Positions 25,437 to 31,950 of a stretch of 31,950 nucleotides of DNA are shown here, one piece after another. Made by a program: the position numbers and the translations under genes. The stretch is from UBA3064 sp016868095. Lineage in GTDB: Bacteria > Pseudomonadota > Gammaproteobacteria > Burkholderiales > Burkholderiaceae_E. The stretch is from contig JBEDEM010000039.1 of the NCBI GenBank assembly GCA_041175665.1, forward strand, positions 1 through 31,950. The letters are read 5' to 3'. The notes under the pieces were generated by a model, which ran no database searches, was not told the origin of the DNA, and was given only the letters and a program-made list of their open reading frames with translations. Each line of letters begins with the position of its first letter. Within the stretch, counting starts at the first letter, position 1.

Positions 25437-25845
25437 AGGATTCCCGTGTGCAACGACCGTGTAGTGCCAGACTGTGTGTTTCGAGTCTGAAGCCTCGCTG
25501 TTCGGCAATTTCGGTTTGCAATCGCTCGATCTCCGCATGGAAGAACTCGACCACGCGTCCACAATCGAGGCACAGCAAATGATCGTGATGCTCGCCCTCT
25601 TCGAGTTCGAAGAATGCACGGCCCGAATCGATATTGGCTCGGCGCAGCAAGCCCGCTTGCTCGAATTGCAATAAGACACGGTAGACCGTGCCGAGTCCGA
25701 CAGAAATGTCCTCGCTCAACAAAGCTTGCTGCACATCCTCGGCACTCATGTGGCGTAAGCGGCCCGATTGGAAGGCTGCGAGAATACGCTGTCGGGGCAA
25801 GGTGGCTTTCAAGCCGATGCTCTTGAGTTCTTGGTGCGTGGTCAT
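25405..25845 (-). CDS. fur: Ferric uptake regulator Fur
   Basis: Metal-responsive repressor, 146 residues. The N-terminal winged helix (1-80) includes LPRQRILAAF and SVGLGTVYRVLLQFEQAGLL, the DNA-recognition part. The metal and dimer domain has EGEHHDHLLCLDCG with the structural CxxC at Cys92 and Cys95, the His-rich regulatory site, and a second Cys pair at 132 and 137 (CTRESC). It is divergent from bamE, as is common in Burkholderiales and other proteobacteria. Downstream, its last 32 bases overlap the ATP-grasp gene, so fur may be the promoter-proximal gene of a five-gene transcript. No clear Fur box is seen in the 136-base region upstream. Confidence 0.96.
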   Translation of the reverse strand: MTTHQELKSIGLKATLPRQRILAAFQSGRLRHMSAEDVQQALLSEDISVGLGTVYRVLLQFEQAGLLRRANIDSGRAFFELEEGEHHDHLLCLDCGRVVEFFHAEIERLQTEIAEQRGFRLETHSLALHGRCTRESCEHRPSRDPV

Positions 25846-25967
25846 GATCCGACATCAAAAAGTTCTCCGTATCATACTGGCTCGCCGCTTGAACTTCGTC
25901 ATTACCCTCGCAGACCCAAGCGCCAGGAATGGCTTAGCATTCGACTTTACAACCCAGTCAGGAACCG

Positions 25968-25973
25968 AAGGAG
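25968..25973 (+). promoter_or_regulatory. Ribosome binding site supporting a GTG start for bamE
   Basis: AAGGAG is followed by 8 bases and GTG at 25982, in frame with the lipoprotein. It is the only strong Shine-Dalgarno upstream of the lipobox; the later ATGs at 26021 and 26090 have none. Confidence 0.65.
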
Positions 25974-25981
25974 CAACAACT

Positions 25982-26566
25982 GTGCCATTGACTGATCAGC
26001 CCATCATCCAAACGGCTCGCATGTACTGCACCAAGGTTCAGCAACATGCACCTGTGGCGAGCATCAAGTCTGTACCTGTCGCAGTGCGCATGTGCTTAGT
26101 TGGTGCCATGCTTGGTTTACTCGGCGGATGTGGCAGCCTCAAGGACTTCAATCCCCTGCCTGAGCCATGGCGTGGTGCTACGACTGAAAAGGCCGCTGAT
26201 CAGGATCGAGATATTGGGGCAAGAAGCCGCCTTCAAAGCATGTTTTCACCCTACCGCACGACGGTACAACAAGGCAACTACATCACCCAGGATCAGCTTG
26301 AGCAAATTCGAGCTGGCATGACGCGTAATCAGGTGCAATTTGTTTTGGGCCAACCACTGCTAAGCAATAGCTTTCGCGACGATCGCTGGATCTATGTGTT
26401 TCGGATGCAATGGCCCGATCTTCGTCATGACACCCGGCGGGTGACAGTTTTCTTTGACGGGCAACAGCGCGTTGCACGTGTGGAAGCAGATAGCCTGCCT
26501 GCGAGCGACGATGGGAAGGACCCGGCGGTACCCGGCTATCGCCCGCCGCGCGCAAACGATCGATAA
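25982..26566 (+). CDS. bamE: Outer membrane assembly lipoprotein BamE (OmlA/SmpA family)
   Basis: Small lipoprotein of the BAM complex that folds outer membrane proteins. The BamE domain is clear: TTVQQGNYITQDQLEQIRAGMTRNQVQFVLGQPLL, then DRWIYVFRM and TVFFDGQQRVARVE. The lipobox is LLGGC with Cys50 counted from GTG 25982. That start has the only strong RBS but leaves an unusually long 49-residue leader with a polar first half before the hydrophobic core (VPVAVRMCLVGAMLGLLGG). ATG 26021 would give a more ordinary leader. The C-terminal tail (about 30 residues, Pro/Asp/Arg-rich) is probably disordered. The gene is divergent from fur and 18 bases before dapB. Confidence 0.92.
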   Translation: MPLTDQPIIQTARMYCTKVQQHAPVASIKSVPVAVRMCLVGAMLGLLGGCGSLKDFNPLPEPWRGATTEKAADQDRDIGARSRLQSMFSPYRTTVQQGNYITQDQLEQIRAGMTRNQVQFVLGQPLLSNSFRDDRWIYVFRMQWPDLRHDTRRVTVFFDGQQRVARVEADSLPASDDGKDPAVPGYRPPRANDR

Positions 26567-26584
26567 TCTTAAGGAGCATGGATA

Positions 26585-27406
26585 ATGATGCGAATTGCCA
26601 TTGCCGGCGCTGCGGGCCGAATGGGACGAATGCTTATTGAGGCGGTTCATCAGGCAAACGACGCTCAACTCGTGGGCGCGCTTGAAATCAGTTCTCACCC
26701 CTTGTTAGGACGCGATGCAGGCGAGAGTCAGGGCATAGCCACATGCATTGCCCTGAGCGATAAGCTTGATGATGTTTTAAAGCACGCCGAGGTGTTGATC
26801 GACTTTACGCAGCCGCAGGCTTGTATGGCGCATTTGCAGGCTTGTGAGCGGCTCGGTGTGAAGATGGTGATCGGAACGACAGGACTGAGCGAGGATGAAA
26901 AAGACAGGATCTCACAGGCCGCAGCGCAGATCGCCATCGTTTTTGCACCCAATATGAGTGTTGGGGTCAACGTCACCCTCAAGCTCTTAGAGATTGCTTC
27001 CTCGCTTTTGAATCAGGACTACGACATTGAGGTGATCGAAGCACACCACCGGCATAAGGTCGACGCACCGTCGGGCACCGCGCTTGCCATGGGTGAAGTC
27101 ATTGCCAAAACGCTCGGTCGGGATTTGAAGAGCGACGGGGTTTTTGCACGCCATGGCCATACGGGCGCTCGCAAACAAGCAAGTATTGGTTTTTCGACGA
27201 TTCGAGCTGGCGATATTGTTGGCGATCACACGGTTATGTTTGCAGGTACCGGCGAGCGGGTCGAGATCACCCACCGCTCAAGCAGTCGGGCCAACTATGC
27301 CCTGGGTAGTTTGCGTGCCTGCCGCTTTCTGCAAGCAAAACAAAGCGGTCTGTATGACATGCAGGCGGTACTTGGTTTATCGGACATCGGGGGGCTTAAG
27401 CCGTGA
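26585..27406 (+). CDS. dapB: 4-hydroxy-tetrahydrodipicolinate reductase
   Basis: Reduces hydroxy-tetrahydrodipicolinate in the lysine/diaminopimelate pathway, so it supplies both protein and peptidoglycan synthesis. The protein has 273 residues, the family's usual length. The N-terminal NAD(P) site is IAGAAGRMGR (6-15). IGTTG is near 97-100, and the catalytic block EAHHRHKVDAPSGTA has His154, His155 and Lys158. The ATG at 26585 has AAGGAG 8 bases upstream; a second ATG follows immediately. It appears to be in one operon with bamE, and its TGA overlaps the GTG of galU (GTGA). Confidence 0.98.
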   Translation: MMRIAIAGAAGRMGRMLIEAVHQANDAQLVGALEISSHPLLGRDAGESQGIATCIALSDKLDDVLKHAEVLIDFTQPQACMAHLQACERLGVKMVIGTTGLSEDEKDRISQAAAQIAIVFAPNMSVGVNVTLKLLEIASSLLNQDYDIEVIEAHHRHKVDAPSGTALAMGEVIAKTLGRDLKSDGVFARHGHTGARKQASIGFSTIRAGDIVGDHTVMFAGTGERVEITHRSSSRANYALGSLRACRFLQAKQSGLYDMQAVLGLSDIGGLKP

Positions 27407-28239
27407 GCATGCGAATCAGAAAGGCTGTTTTTCCGGTTGCTGGTATGGGCACGCGATTTCTGCCAGCAACCAAAAGTATTCCCAAAGAAATGCTTCCCAT
27501 CGTCGACCGTCCAATCATCCAATACGCGGTTGATGAGGCGATTGAGGCGGGTTGCGACACCTTGATTTTCGTCACGGGCCGCTCAAAGCGTGCTGTTGAG
27601 GATTACTTTGACCGAGCGCCAGAACTCGAAGCTGAATTGGAAGCCAAGGGGAAAACGGCCGCACTCGAGCTGGTGCGCAATATCGTGCCCTCCCACGTCA
27701 AGGTGCTCTTTGTACGTCAACCCATACCGCTCGGATTAGGCCACGCAGTGGCATGCGCTAGCCCATTGATCAATCCTGATGAGCATTTCGCGGTCATGTT
27801 GCCCGATGATTTGATCGATGGCTCACCGAGCGGCGTGCTTTCGCAAATGTTGCGCGCCATGCGTGATCAAACCGGCAGCGTGATTGCGGTGGAGCAGGTT
27901 GCGGGCAAAGACGTTAGTCAATATGGCATCGTCGCCCCAGAGAGCGACGAAGGCCTGTTGATGCGCTTGCGCGGCGTTGTTGAGAAGCCCGCGCTTGAAG
28001 AGGCACCATCCAACCTTGCGATCGTCGGCCGGTACATCCTGCATGGCCAGGTACTTCAAACCCTCGCCACCCAAGGTCCTGGCAGCGGTGGTGAAATCCA
28101 GCTTACCGATGCGCTCGCCCAGGAGATCAATTCACGAGGCCTTTGGGCGTATCGCTTCGGTGGCAAGCGATTCGACTGCGGCAATAAGCAGGGTTTTCTG
28201 ACTGCCAATATCCACTTCGGTCTCAAACATGGTTATTGA
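27403..28239 (+). CDS. galU: UTP-glucose-1-phosphate uridylyltransferase
   Basis: Makes UDP-glucose from UTP and glucose-1-phosphate for envelope sugars. The nucleotidyltransferase signature AGMGTRFLPATKSIPKEMLP is at 13-32, with further family blocks VRQPIPLGLGHAV, VMLPDDLIDG, YGIV, VVEKP and FDCGNKQGFL. GTG 27403 overlaps the dapB stop; ATG 27409 is an equally good start two codons later. The protein ends HFGLKHGY at 278 residues, about 15 or more shorter than most GalU proteins I know, which continue past this helix. The last 11 bases overlap the start of exbB, so the shortened tail may reflect gene compaction. Core residues are all present, so it should be active. Confidence 0.95.
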   Translation: MSMRIRKAVFPVAGMGTRFLPATKSIPKEMLPIVDRPIIQYAVDEAIEAGCDTLIFVTGRSKRAVEDYFDRAPELEAELEAKGKTAALELVRNIVPSHVKVLFVRQPIPLGLGHAVACASPLINPDEHFAVMLPDDLIDGSPSGVLSQMLRAMRDQTGSVIAVEQVAGKDVSQYGIVAPESDEGLLMRLRGVVEKPALEEAPSNLAIVGRYILHGQVLQTLATQGPGSGGEIQLTDALAQEINSRGLWAYRFGGKRFDCGNKQGFLTANIHFGLKHGY

Positions 28240-28891
28240 TGCGGGGATTGTCGCTACAGGCGCCCTGCTCGCACTGATGTCGATCAGCAGCTGGACGGTC
28301 ATGATTCGCCAATGGCTGACCCTTAGATGGATGCGAACCAATATCGAAAACCTTTCCAACGCACTGATTAAAAACGGAAACATCAAAGATCTTTCACTTA
28401 GCTTTAGCGGTCGATCGCAGGAGCCCTGCAAACGCATACTCGACGCTGCTCAGGGCCTTCATGCACCAGGCGGCAGCTACCGCCAGCTTGATCACCAATC
28501 GCGCTGCGATATTGCACTGCGAGCCGTATTGCGTTCGCTCGACCAAAACATGAGCCGTGGGCTGGGCATGCTTGCTTCGATTGCTTCGACCTCGCCCTTT
28601 GTTGGGCTTTTCGGAACGGTTTGGGGTATTTTCGGTGCGCTTAGTGAGATCGCCCAAGTCAGCGAGGCTTCGATTCAAGCCGTTGCCCAACCCATGGGCG
28701 AGGCCTTGTTGATGACTGCTGCAGGGATCGCGGTTGCACTGCCTGCTGTGGTTGCATACAACCGTTTTTCCAGGATGCGCAAGGACTTAGCGCAAGATCT
28801 ATGGACTTTGGCTGAAGACTTAAGAGACATTATCATCAGCGAATCGAGATCCCGCCAGGAGGCAGCGTTGGCACAAGCGATAAGCCCATGA
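28229..28891 (+). CDS. exbB: MotA/TolQ/ExbB proton channel family protein
   Basis: Inner-membrane subunit of a proton-driven energiser; 220 residues. Three membrane helices are expected at about 7-27, 112-136 (with TSPFVGLFGTVWGIF, the family signature) and 158-178 (LLMTAAGIAVALPAVV). It starts 11 bases inside galU and its TGA overlaps the ATG of exbD (ATGA). ExbB versus TolQ cannot be settled from this protein alone. The absence of ybgC, tolA, tolB and pal nearby favours ExbB. No tonB is in the window, so the TonB partner must be encoded elsewhere. Confidence 0.9.
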   Translation: MVIDAGIVATGALLALMSISSWTVMIRQWLTLRWMRTNIENLSNALIKNGNIKDLSLSFSGRSQEPCKRILDAAQGLHAPGGSYRQLDHQSRCDIALRAVLRSLDQNMSRGLGMLASIASTSPFVGLFGTVWGIFGALSEIAQVSEASIQAVAQPMGEALLMTAAGIAVALPAVVAYNRFSRMRKDLAQDLWTLAEDLRDIIISESRSRQEAALAQAISP

Positions 28892-29394
28892 GCGGCTTGA
28901 GTAGAGGGGATCGAGCACCGTCGGCTTTGGGTTCGGCACCAGGAAGTGAGTCCGAGCGCGGTGAGTTCATCAGCGACATCAATGTCACACCCTTTGTCGA
29001 TGTGATGTTGGTACTGCTTGTCATTTTTATGGTGACAACACCTGCTTTACTTCCGCTGCTCAAGCTTGATTTACCTGGCACGCAGGCAGGCGCGACACTA
29101 GAAAGACAACAAACAGGCGATGTCAATCACCTGCTTTTCGAACTTGCAGCCGACGGCAGCATGCGGCTTAATCGGGAACCTGTCGAGAGGGAAGCATTAC
29201 TGGCCGAACGCTTTGCCCAAGCAGCAGCACAAAGGCCGCAACCCGAATTGCAATTAAGGATTGATGCCAGCGTTTCCTATGCGCAAATTTCCCGAGTCTT
29301 TTTGCTTGCCCAAGAACAAGGCCTTAGCAGCATGAGCTTGGTCATGGATCAAGGTGCAGCGGCAGCCAGTACCGCATCGCGTACCAAACCGTAG
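28888..29394 (+). CDS. exbD: Biopolymer transporter ExbD/TolR family protein
   Basis: Partner of ExbB in the proton channel, 168 residues. After a polar N-terminus (about 1-27) comes the hallmark ISDINVTPFVDVMLVLLVIFMVT, with the proton-carrying Asp at 38 inside a single membrane helix (about 36-56). A periplasmic domain follows (ADGSMRLNREPV, LQLRIDASVSYAQI). The start overlaps the exbB stop by ATGA. The final 46 bases overlap the 3' end of the dsbD-like gene on the other strand. The C-terminal Ala/Ser-rich tail (about 155-168) lies in that overlap and is probably not conserved. Confidence 0.92.
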   Translation: MSGLSRGDRAPSALGSAPGSESERGEFISDINVTPFVDVMLVLLVIFMVTTPALLPLLKLDLPGTQAGATLERQQTGDVNHLLFELAADGSMRLNREPVEREALLAERFAQAAAQRPQPELQLRIDASVSYAQISRVFLLAQEQGLSSMSLVMDQGAAAASTASRTKP

Positions 29395-31699
29395 GTCAGC
29401 ACTTCAGGCAATACCTGAGGCGGTCGATCACGGCGCAAAACCAAATAAAGCGGTACACCGCGTCGGCCATATTGGCTTAATGTCTCTGTAATGCGCGGGT
29501 CTTGCTTGGTCCAATCACCTCGAAAGCTGCGAACTTTATGTGTTTCAAAAAGCTGCGAAACCGCATCGGTTGAAAGCACCAATTGCTTATTCACCTGACA
29601 GCTCACACACCAGGCAGCTGTAAAGTCAATAAACACGATCTCGCCAGCACTTAATGCCCGATCGACCGCCTCAGGCGACCACGTCGACCAGGCGCTTGCA
29701 ATTTGAGGTTCAAGGCTTTGCTTTGACGCATCAAGGTCGCGCCGCTCGTCGTGTTGCAACCCGGCAATAGGCAGACCCAGGCTGAGGACAAGCAAGCCCA
29801 GGCTGAAAGCTGCGCTAAAGCGACGTGACTCCGATCGCATCCATCCGCTTTGCACGCGTTCGCCATAGAGCCAGCAGGCACAAAGCAAACAAACGGCTGA
29901 AAAGCCCAAGCGAAGCACCGAATCAAGATCAGTTTGCAACACATATACCCAAGCAAGCCATACAGCGGCAAGAAACATCGGAAACGCCATTGCCTTCCGG
30001 GTCCAGAGCATCCATGGACCCGGCTTAGGGAGTCGATGAATCCATTGCGGCTTAAGTGCCAGCGCACCATAGGGTAGTGCCATCCCGACAGCCAAGGCTG
30101 TAAACACGGCCATCGCTTGGGCGGGCCCCTGGCTCAGGCTTGCGCCAAGGGCTGCACCCATCATCGGTGCCGTGCAAGGCGTCGCCACTAAAACCGCAAG
30201 AATCCCAGAGCCCAAGGCCCCAAACTCAGCTTTCCCAGCCCAATGCATAAAGCCAGAACCAACTTCAAATAAACCAAGTAAGTTTCCGCCAATTAACAAA
30301 AATAGAAGAAACATGGCGAGGCTCCTGCAATTGAAAGCCCCAGCCGATTTGTTCCCCACCAGCCTGCAGCAAGACAACGACGAGCCCGAGCGCCCAGAAG
30401 CTCAGTAAAACGCCAAGGCCGTACAAAAGCGAGGCCTTGCGGACGCCTTGTTCAACCTTGCGGACGCCTTGTTCAATCGAGACGGGACGCTCGGGGCCTG
30501 ATGTTGCGGCTAGGTCAGGCTTGGGTACCAGACTTAAAAGTTTGATCCCAATAACCGGGAAAACGCAGGGCATCGCATTGAGTAGAAAGCCACCGAGCAG
30601 TGCCATGAGCATGAGCAACATCACGCCCTGATCAGGCGCGGCGAGCTGCAGAAGCCATCGCCTCTGCGCCGCCCTTCGCGGAGGCATCAGCCGTTGAAGC
30701 GGCTGACCTTTCGACCGATGAGGTCGCGGATCCCTTAACCGATGAGGCTGCAGCGTCTTCAACTGATGCCGTCGCACTCGCCGCAACGACTTTATAGCTG
30801 CTTTTACCCAGCTGCAGATAACCATTAATCGAAAGCTCACCCTTAAAGCTTGGATCGGCTGCAAGGATTAATCGAAAACCACGCTCCTTGTCGACCTGCA
30901 GAACCTGCTTGGCAGGATTGCTCATCCAGCCCGCTTGCTCTGGGAAATAGCTTGGCTTGATCGACGCCGCAGAGGCACTGATGAGATTAGCCAAAGCTTG
31001 ATCGGTGCTGGGATCGGGTCGCAGCAACAATTTATCGCCCTCACGCTCAAAGGTCATTGCCAGTGTTTTCTCGGGCACGCGACTCAATGCCTGTCGAATT
31101 TGGGGCAAGGACGGGCCCGGCAGTCGAAGATCCAGCGCGATGGAGGCTTCCCCAGGAATACAGACATCACTGCACATGAGCCAGCGCACTTTCGCATGGA
31201 GCGGGTATACCCCCTGCTTGGTCGCCTCCGGAACATCAATGGCCATAGGGATCCAAAGGTCACCCTCGTACCCGAAATTCATCAACGGGCCGACTGGAAT
31301 GCGCTCGGGCATTGGCCAGTAAACCGTGGGCGCTGACCATCCCTTCGGCAAGTTCCACTCAAGGCTTGTGGCAAGCCCTGAGTCCCCCGGATTCAACCAA
31401 TACGTATGCCAGCCCGAAGCATGCTGAAGTCTTAGCGCGATCCAAAGCTTTTTTGTTGACTGATCGATCGCAAGGTCGGCATGCAAACTCGCCTTAACTG
31501 GCTCATCATTGGACTTGCCACCGAGCATCGCGGCGAGCTTTGAGGCCTGAGCGGGATGAAGAGCCGGGCCTAAGCAAAAGATAAAAAAGACCGAGGCCAC
31601 CAAAAATACGCGTGGCTTCGATAAACTGCCGACCAAGCGGCGGCTGAGCAAACGACGGCCGATCGAAAGCCATAACCGAGCATGAATGAGTACTTCCAT
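29349..31699 (-). pseudogene. dsbD: DsbD/ScsB-type thiol:disulfide reductase, split over three reading frames
   Basis: Normally one inner-membrane protein that carries electrons from cytoplasmic thioredoxin to the periplasm. Segment 1 (31699 to 30632): signal peptide and N-terminal domain, with GWHTYWLNPGDSG and the Cys pair in MCSDVCIPG. Segment 2 (about 30660 to 30265): first membrane helices with AMPCVFPVIG and ending GWGFQLQEP. Segment 3 (about 30314 to 29349): remaining helices with VATPCTAPMMG, then a thioredoxin domain with AAWCVSCQ. Each step is a +1 shift. At junction 1 the first frame stops at TGA 30632. At junction 2 about 4-5 residues also seem missing after QLQEP, which fits a small deletion of 3n+2 bases. 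All three Cys pairs survive. It could be a young pseudogene, sequence errors, or a split gene in which segment 2 restarts at GTG 30624 or ATG 30621. Confidence 0.82.
30435..30476 (-). repeat. Perfect 21-bp tandem duplication in the dsbD-like gene
   Basis: The 21 bases at 30435-30455 are repeated without change at 30456-30476. On the minus strand they add seven codons, giving EQGVRKVEQGVRKAS. It sits in the cytoplasmic loop before a membrane helix. A perfect copy indicates a recent slippage event. The frame is not disturbed by it. Confidence 0.92.
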
Positions 31700-31831
31700 G
31701 CCCTCGATCCTACCAAGGAGTTGATAGAGGGGGGATTTGCGGGATATCCTCGGCGGGATGTTGGGATGTATGTTGTGGGCACAAGGCATTTGCTCACCCG
31801 AAAAACACAGGTAAATCAAAGACGAGGCCGC

Positions 31832-31950
31832 ATGAACCCCATGATCGAGGCTTTCGATGCCATCGAAGTCCAAGTCCATCAAGTCATCGACCTGAATGCG
31901 GCACTACGCGCCCAATGCGCCAGTCTTCAGGAGCAACTGCGTCAGGCTCA
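31832..31950 (+). CDS. Start of a small coiled-coil protein (partial)
   Basis: The frame is open from ATG 31832 to the window end: about 39 residues (MNPMIEAFDAIEVQVHQVID then LNAALRAQCASLQEQLRQA). The Leu/Ala/Gln heptad pattern predicts a coiled coil from about residue 10 on. Short coiled-coil proteins of this kind are found just upstream of zapA in betaproteobacteria (ZapB-like, TIGR02449-like), so a cell-division accessory role is possible, but zapA is not in view. A weak GAGG precedes the start. It is divergent from the dsbD-like gene with 132 bases between starts. Confidence 0.6.
   Translation, partial: MNPMIEAFDAIEVQVHQVIDLNAALRAQCASLQEQLRQA

Noticed and set aside
25437..25679. Upstream extension of the ATP-grasp frame into fur
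   Set aside because: The extra 81 codons are Cys/Ser-rich, unlike the family, and are simply fur read in another frame.
25433..25858. Second minus-strand frame over fur (141 codons)
   Set aside because: It is a shadow of fur in another frame; only the Fur frame has the CxxC and helix-turn-helix motifs.
25846..25981. Fur box in the fur/bamE divergent region
   Set aside because: No 19-bp match to the GATAAT-type consensus is seen. A TATGAT that could be a -10 for fur (25871-25876) has no good -35.
30619..30640. Programmed +1 frameshift in dsbD like that of prfB
   Set aside because: The codon before TGA is GCC, not a slippery CTT, and no Shine-Dalgarno-like stimulator sits at the right distance. 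The second break cannot be explained this way.

Overview
The window reads as a Burkholderiales-type betaproteobacterium with a compact chromosome of moderate GC. The basis is the order hrcA(-)/nadK-recN(+), hemH-grpE-dnaK-dnaJ, and divergent fur(-)/bamE-dapB(+), which is familiar from that order, plus sigma-32 promoters in front of grpE and dnaK. The species cannot be named from sequence alone. No rRNA, tRNA, CRISPR array, insertion sequence or phage gene was seen, and no gap between genes exceeds 300 bases. Many starts are GTG or TTG, and several are supported by a good ribosome binding site or by operon overlaps.

Layout. 1-7419 (minus): a five-gene peptide ABC importer of the Yej/Dpp type: binding protein, two permeases, a fused double ATPase, and a second lipoprotein binding protein cut by the window edge. 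7569-9738: fabI converging on hemL, with an exact-period 23-bp repeat between them. 9855-11722 (plus): crotonase plus HTD2/FAS1-like dehydratase pair. 11723-17784 (minus): dnaJ, dnaK, grpE, hemH, hrcA. 17827-21364 (plus): nadK, recN, LysR regulator. 21297-25845 (minus): fur followed by a four-gene cluster (circularly permuted ATP-grasp, alpha-E, transglutaminase-like, Anbu proteasome-like hydrolase). 25982-29394 (plus): bamE, dapB, galU, exbB, exbD. 29349-31699 (minus): a DsbD/ScsB-type reductase gene split over three frames. 31832-end (plus): start of a small coiled-coil gene.

The points most worth attention are: (1) the ATP-grasp/alpha-E/transglutaminase/Anbu cluster directly behind fur, a known combination whose chemistry is unsolved as far as I know; (2) the 23-bp tandem array that supplies the stop codons of both fabI and hemL; (3) the dsbD gene with all three redox cysteine pairs retained but two frame breaks and a perfect 21-bp duplication; (4) a DnaJ lacking about 23 residues at the start of its second C-terminal domain; (5) very tight convergent gene ends (68-bp overlap, 46-bp overlap, 0-bp gap). 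No wholly new system is claimed. The Anbu cluster is the nearest thing to one.
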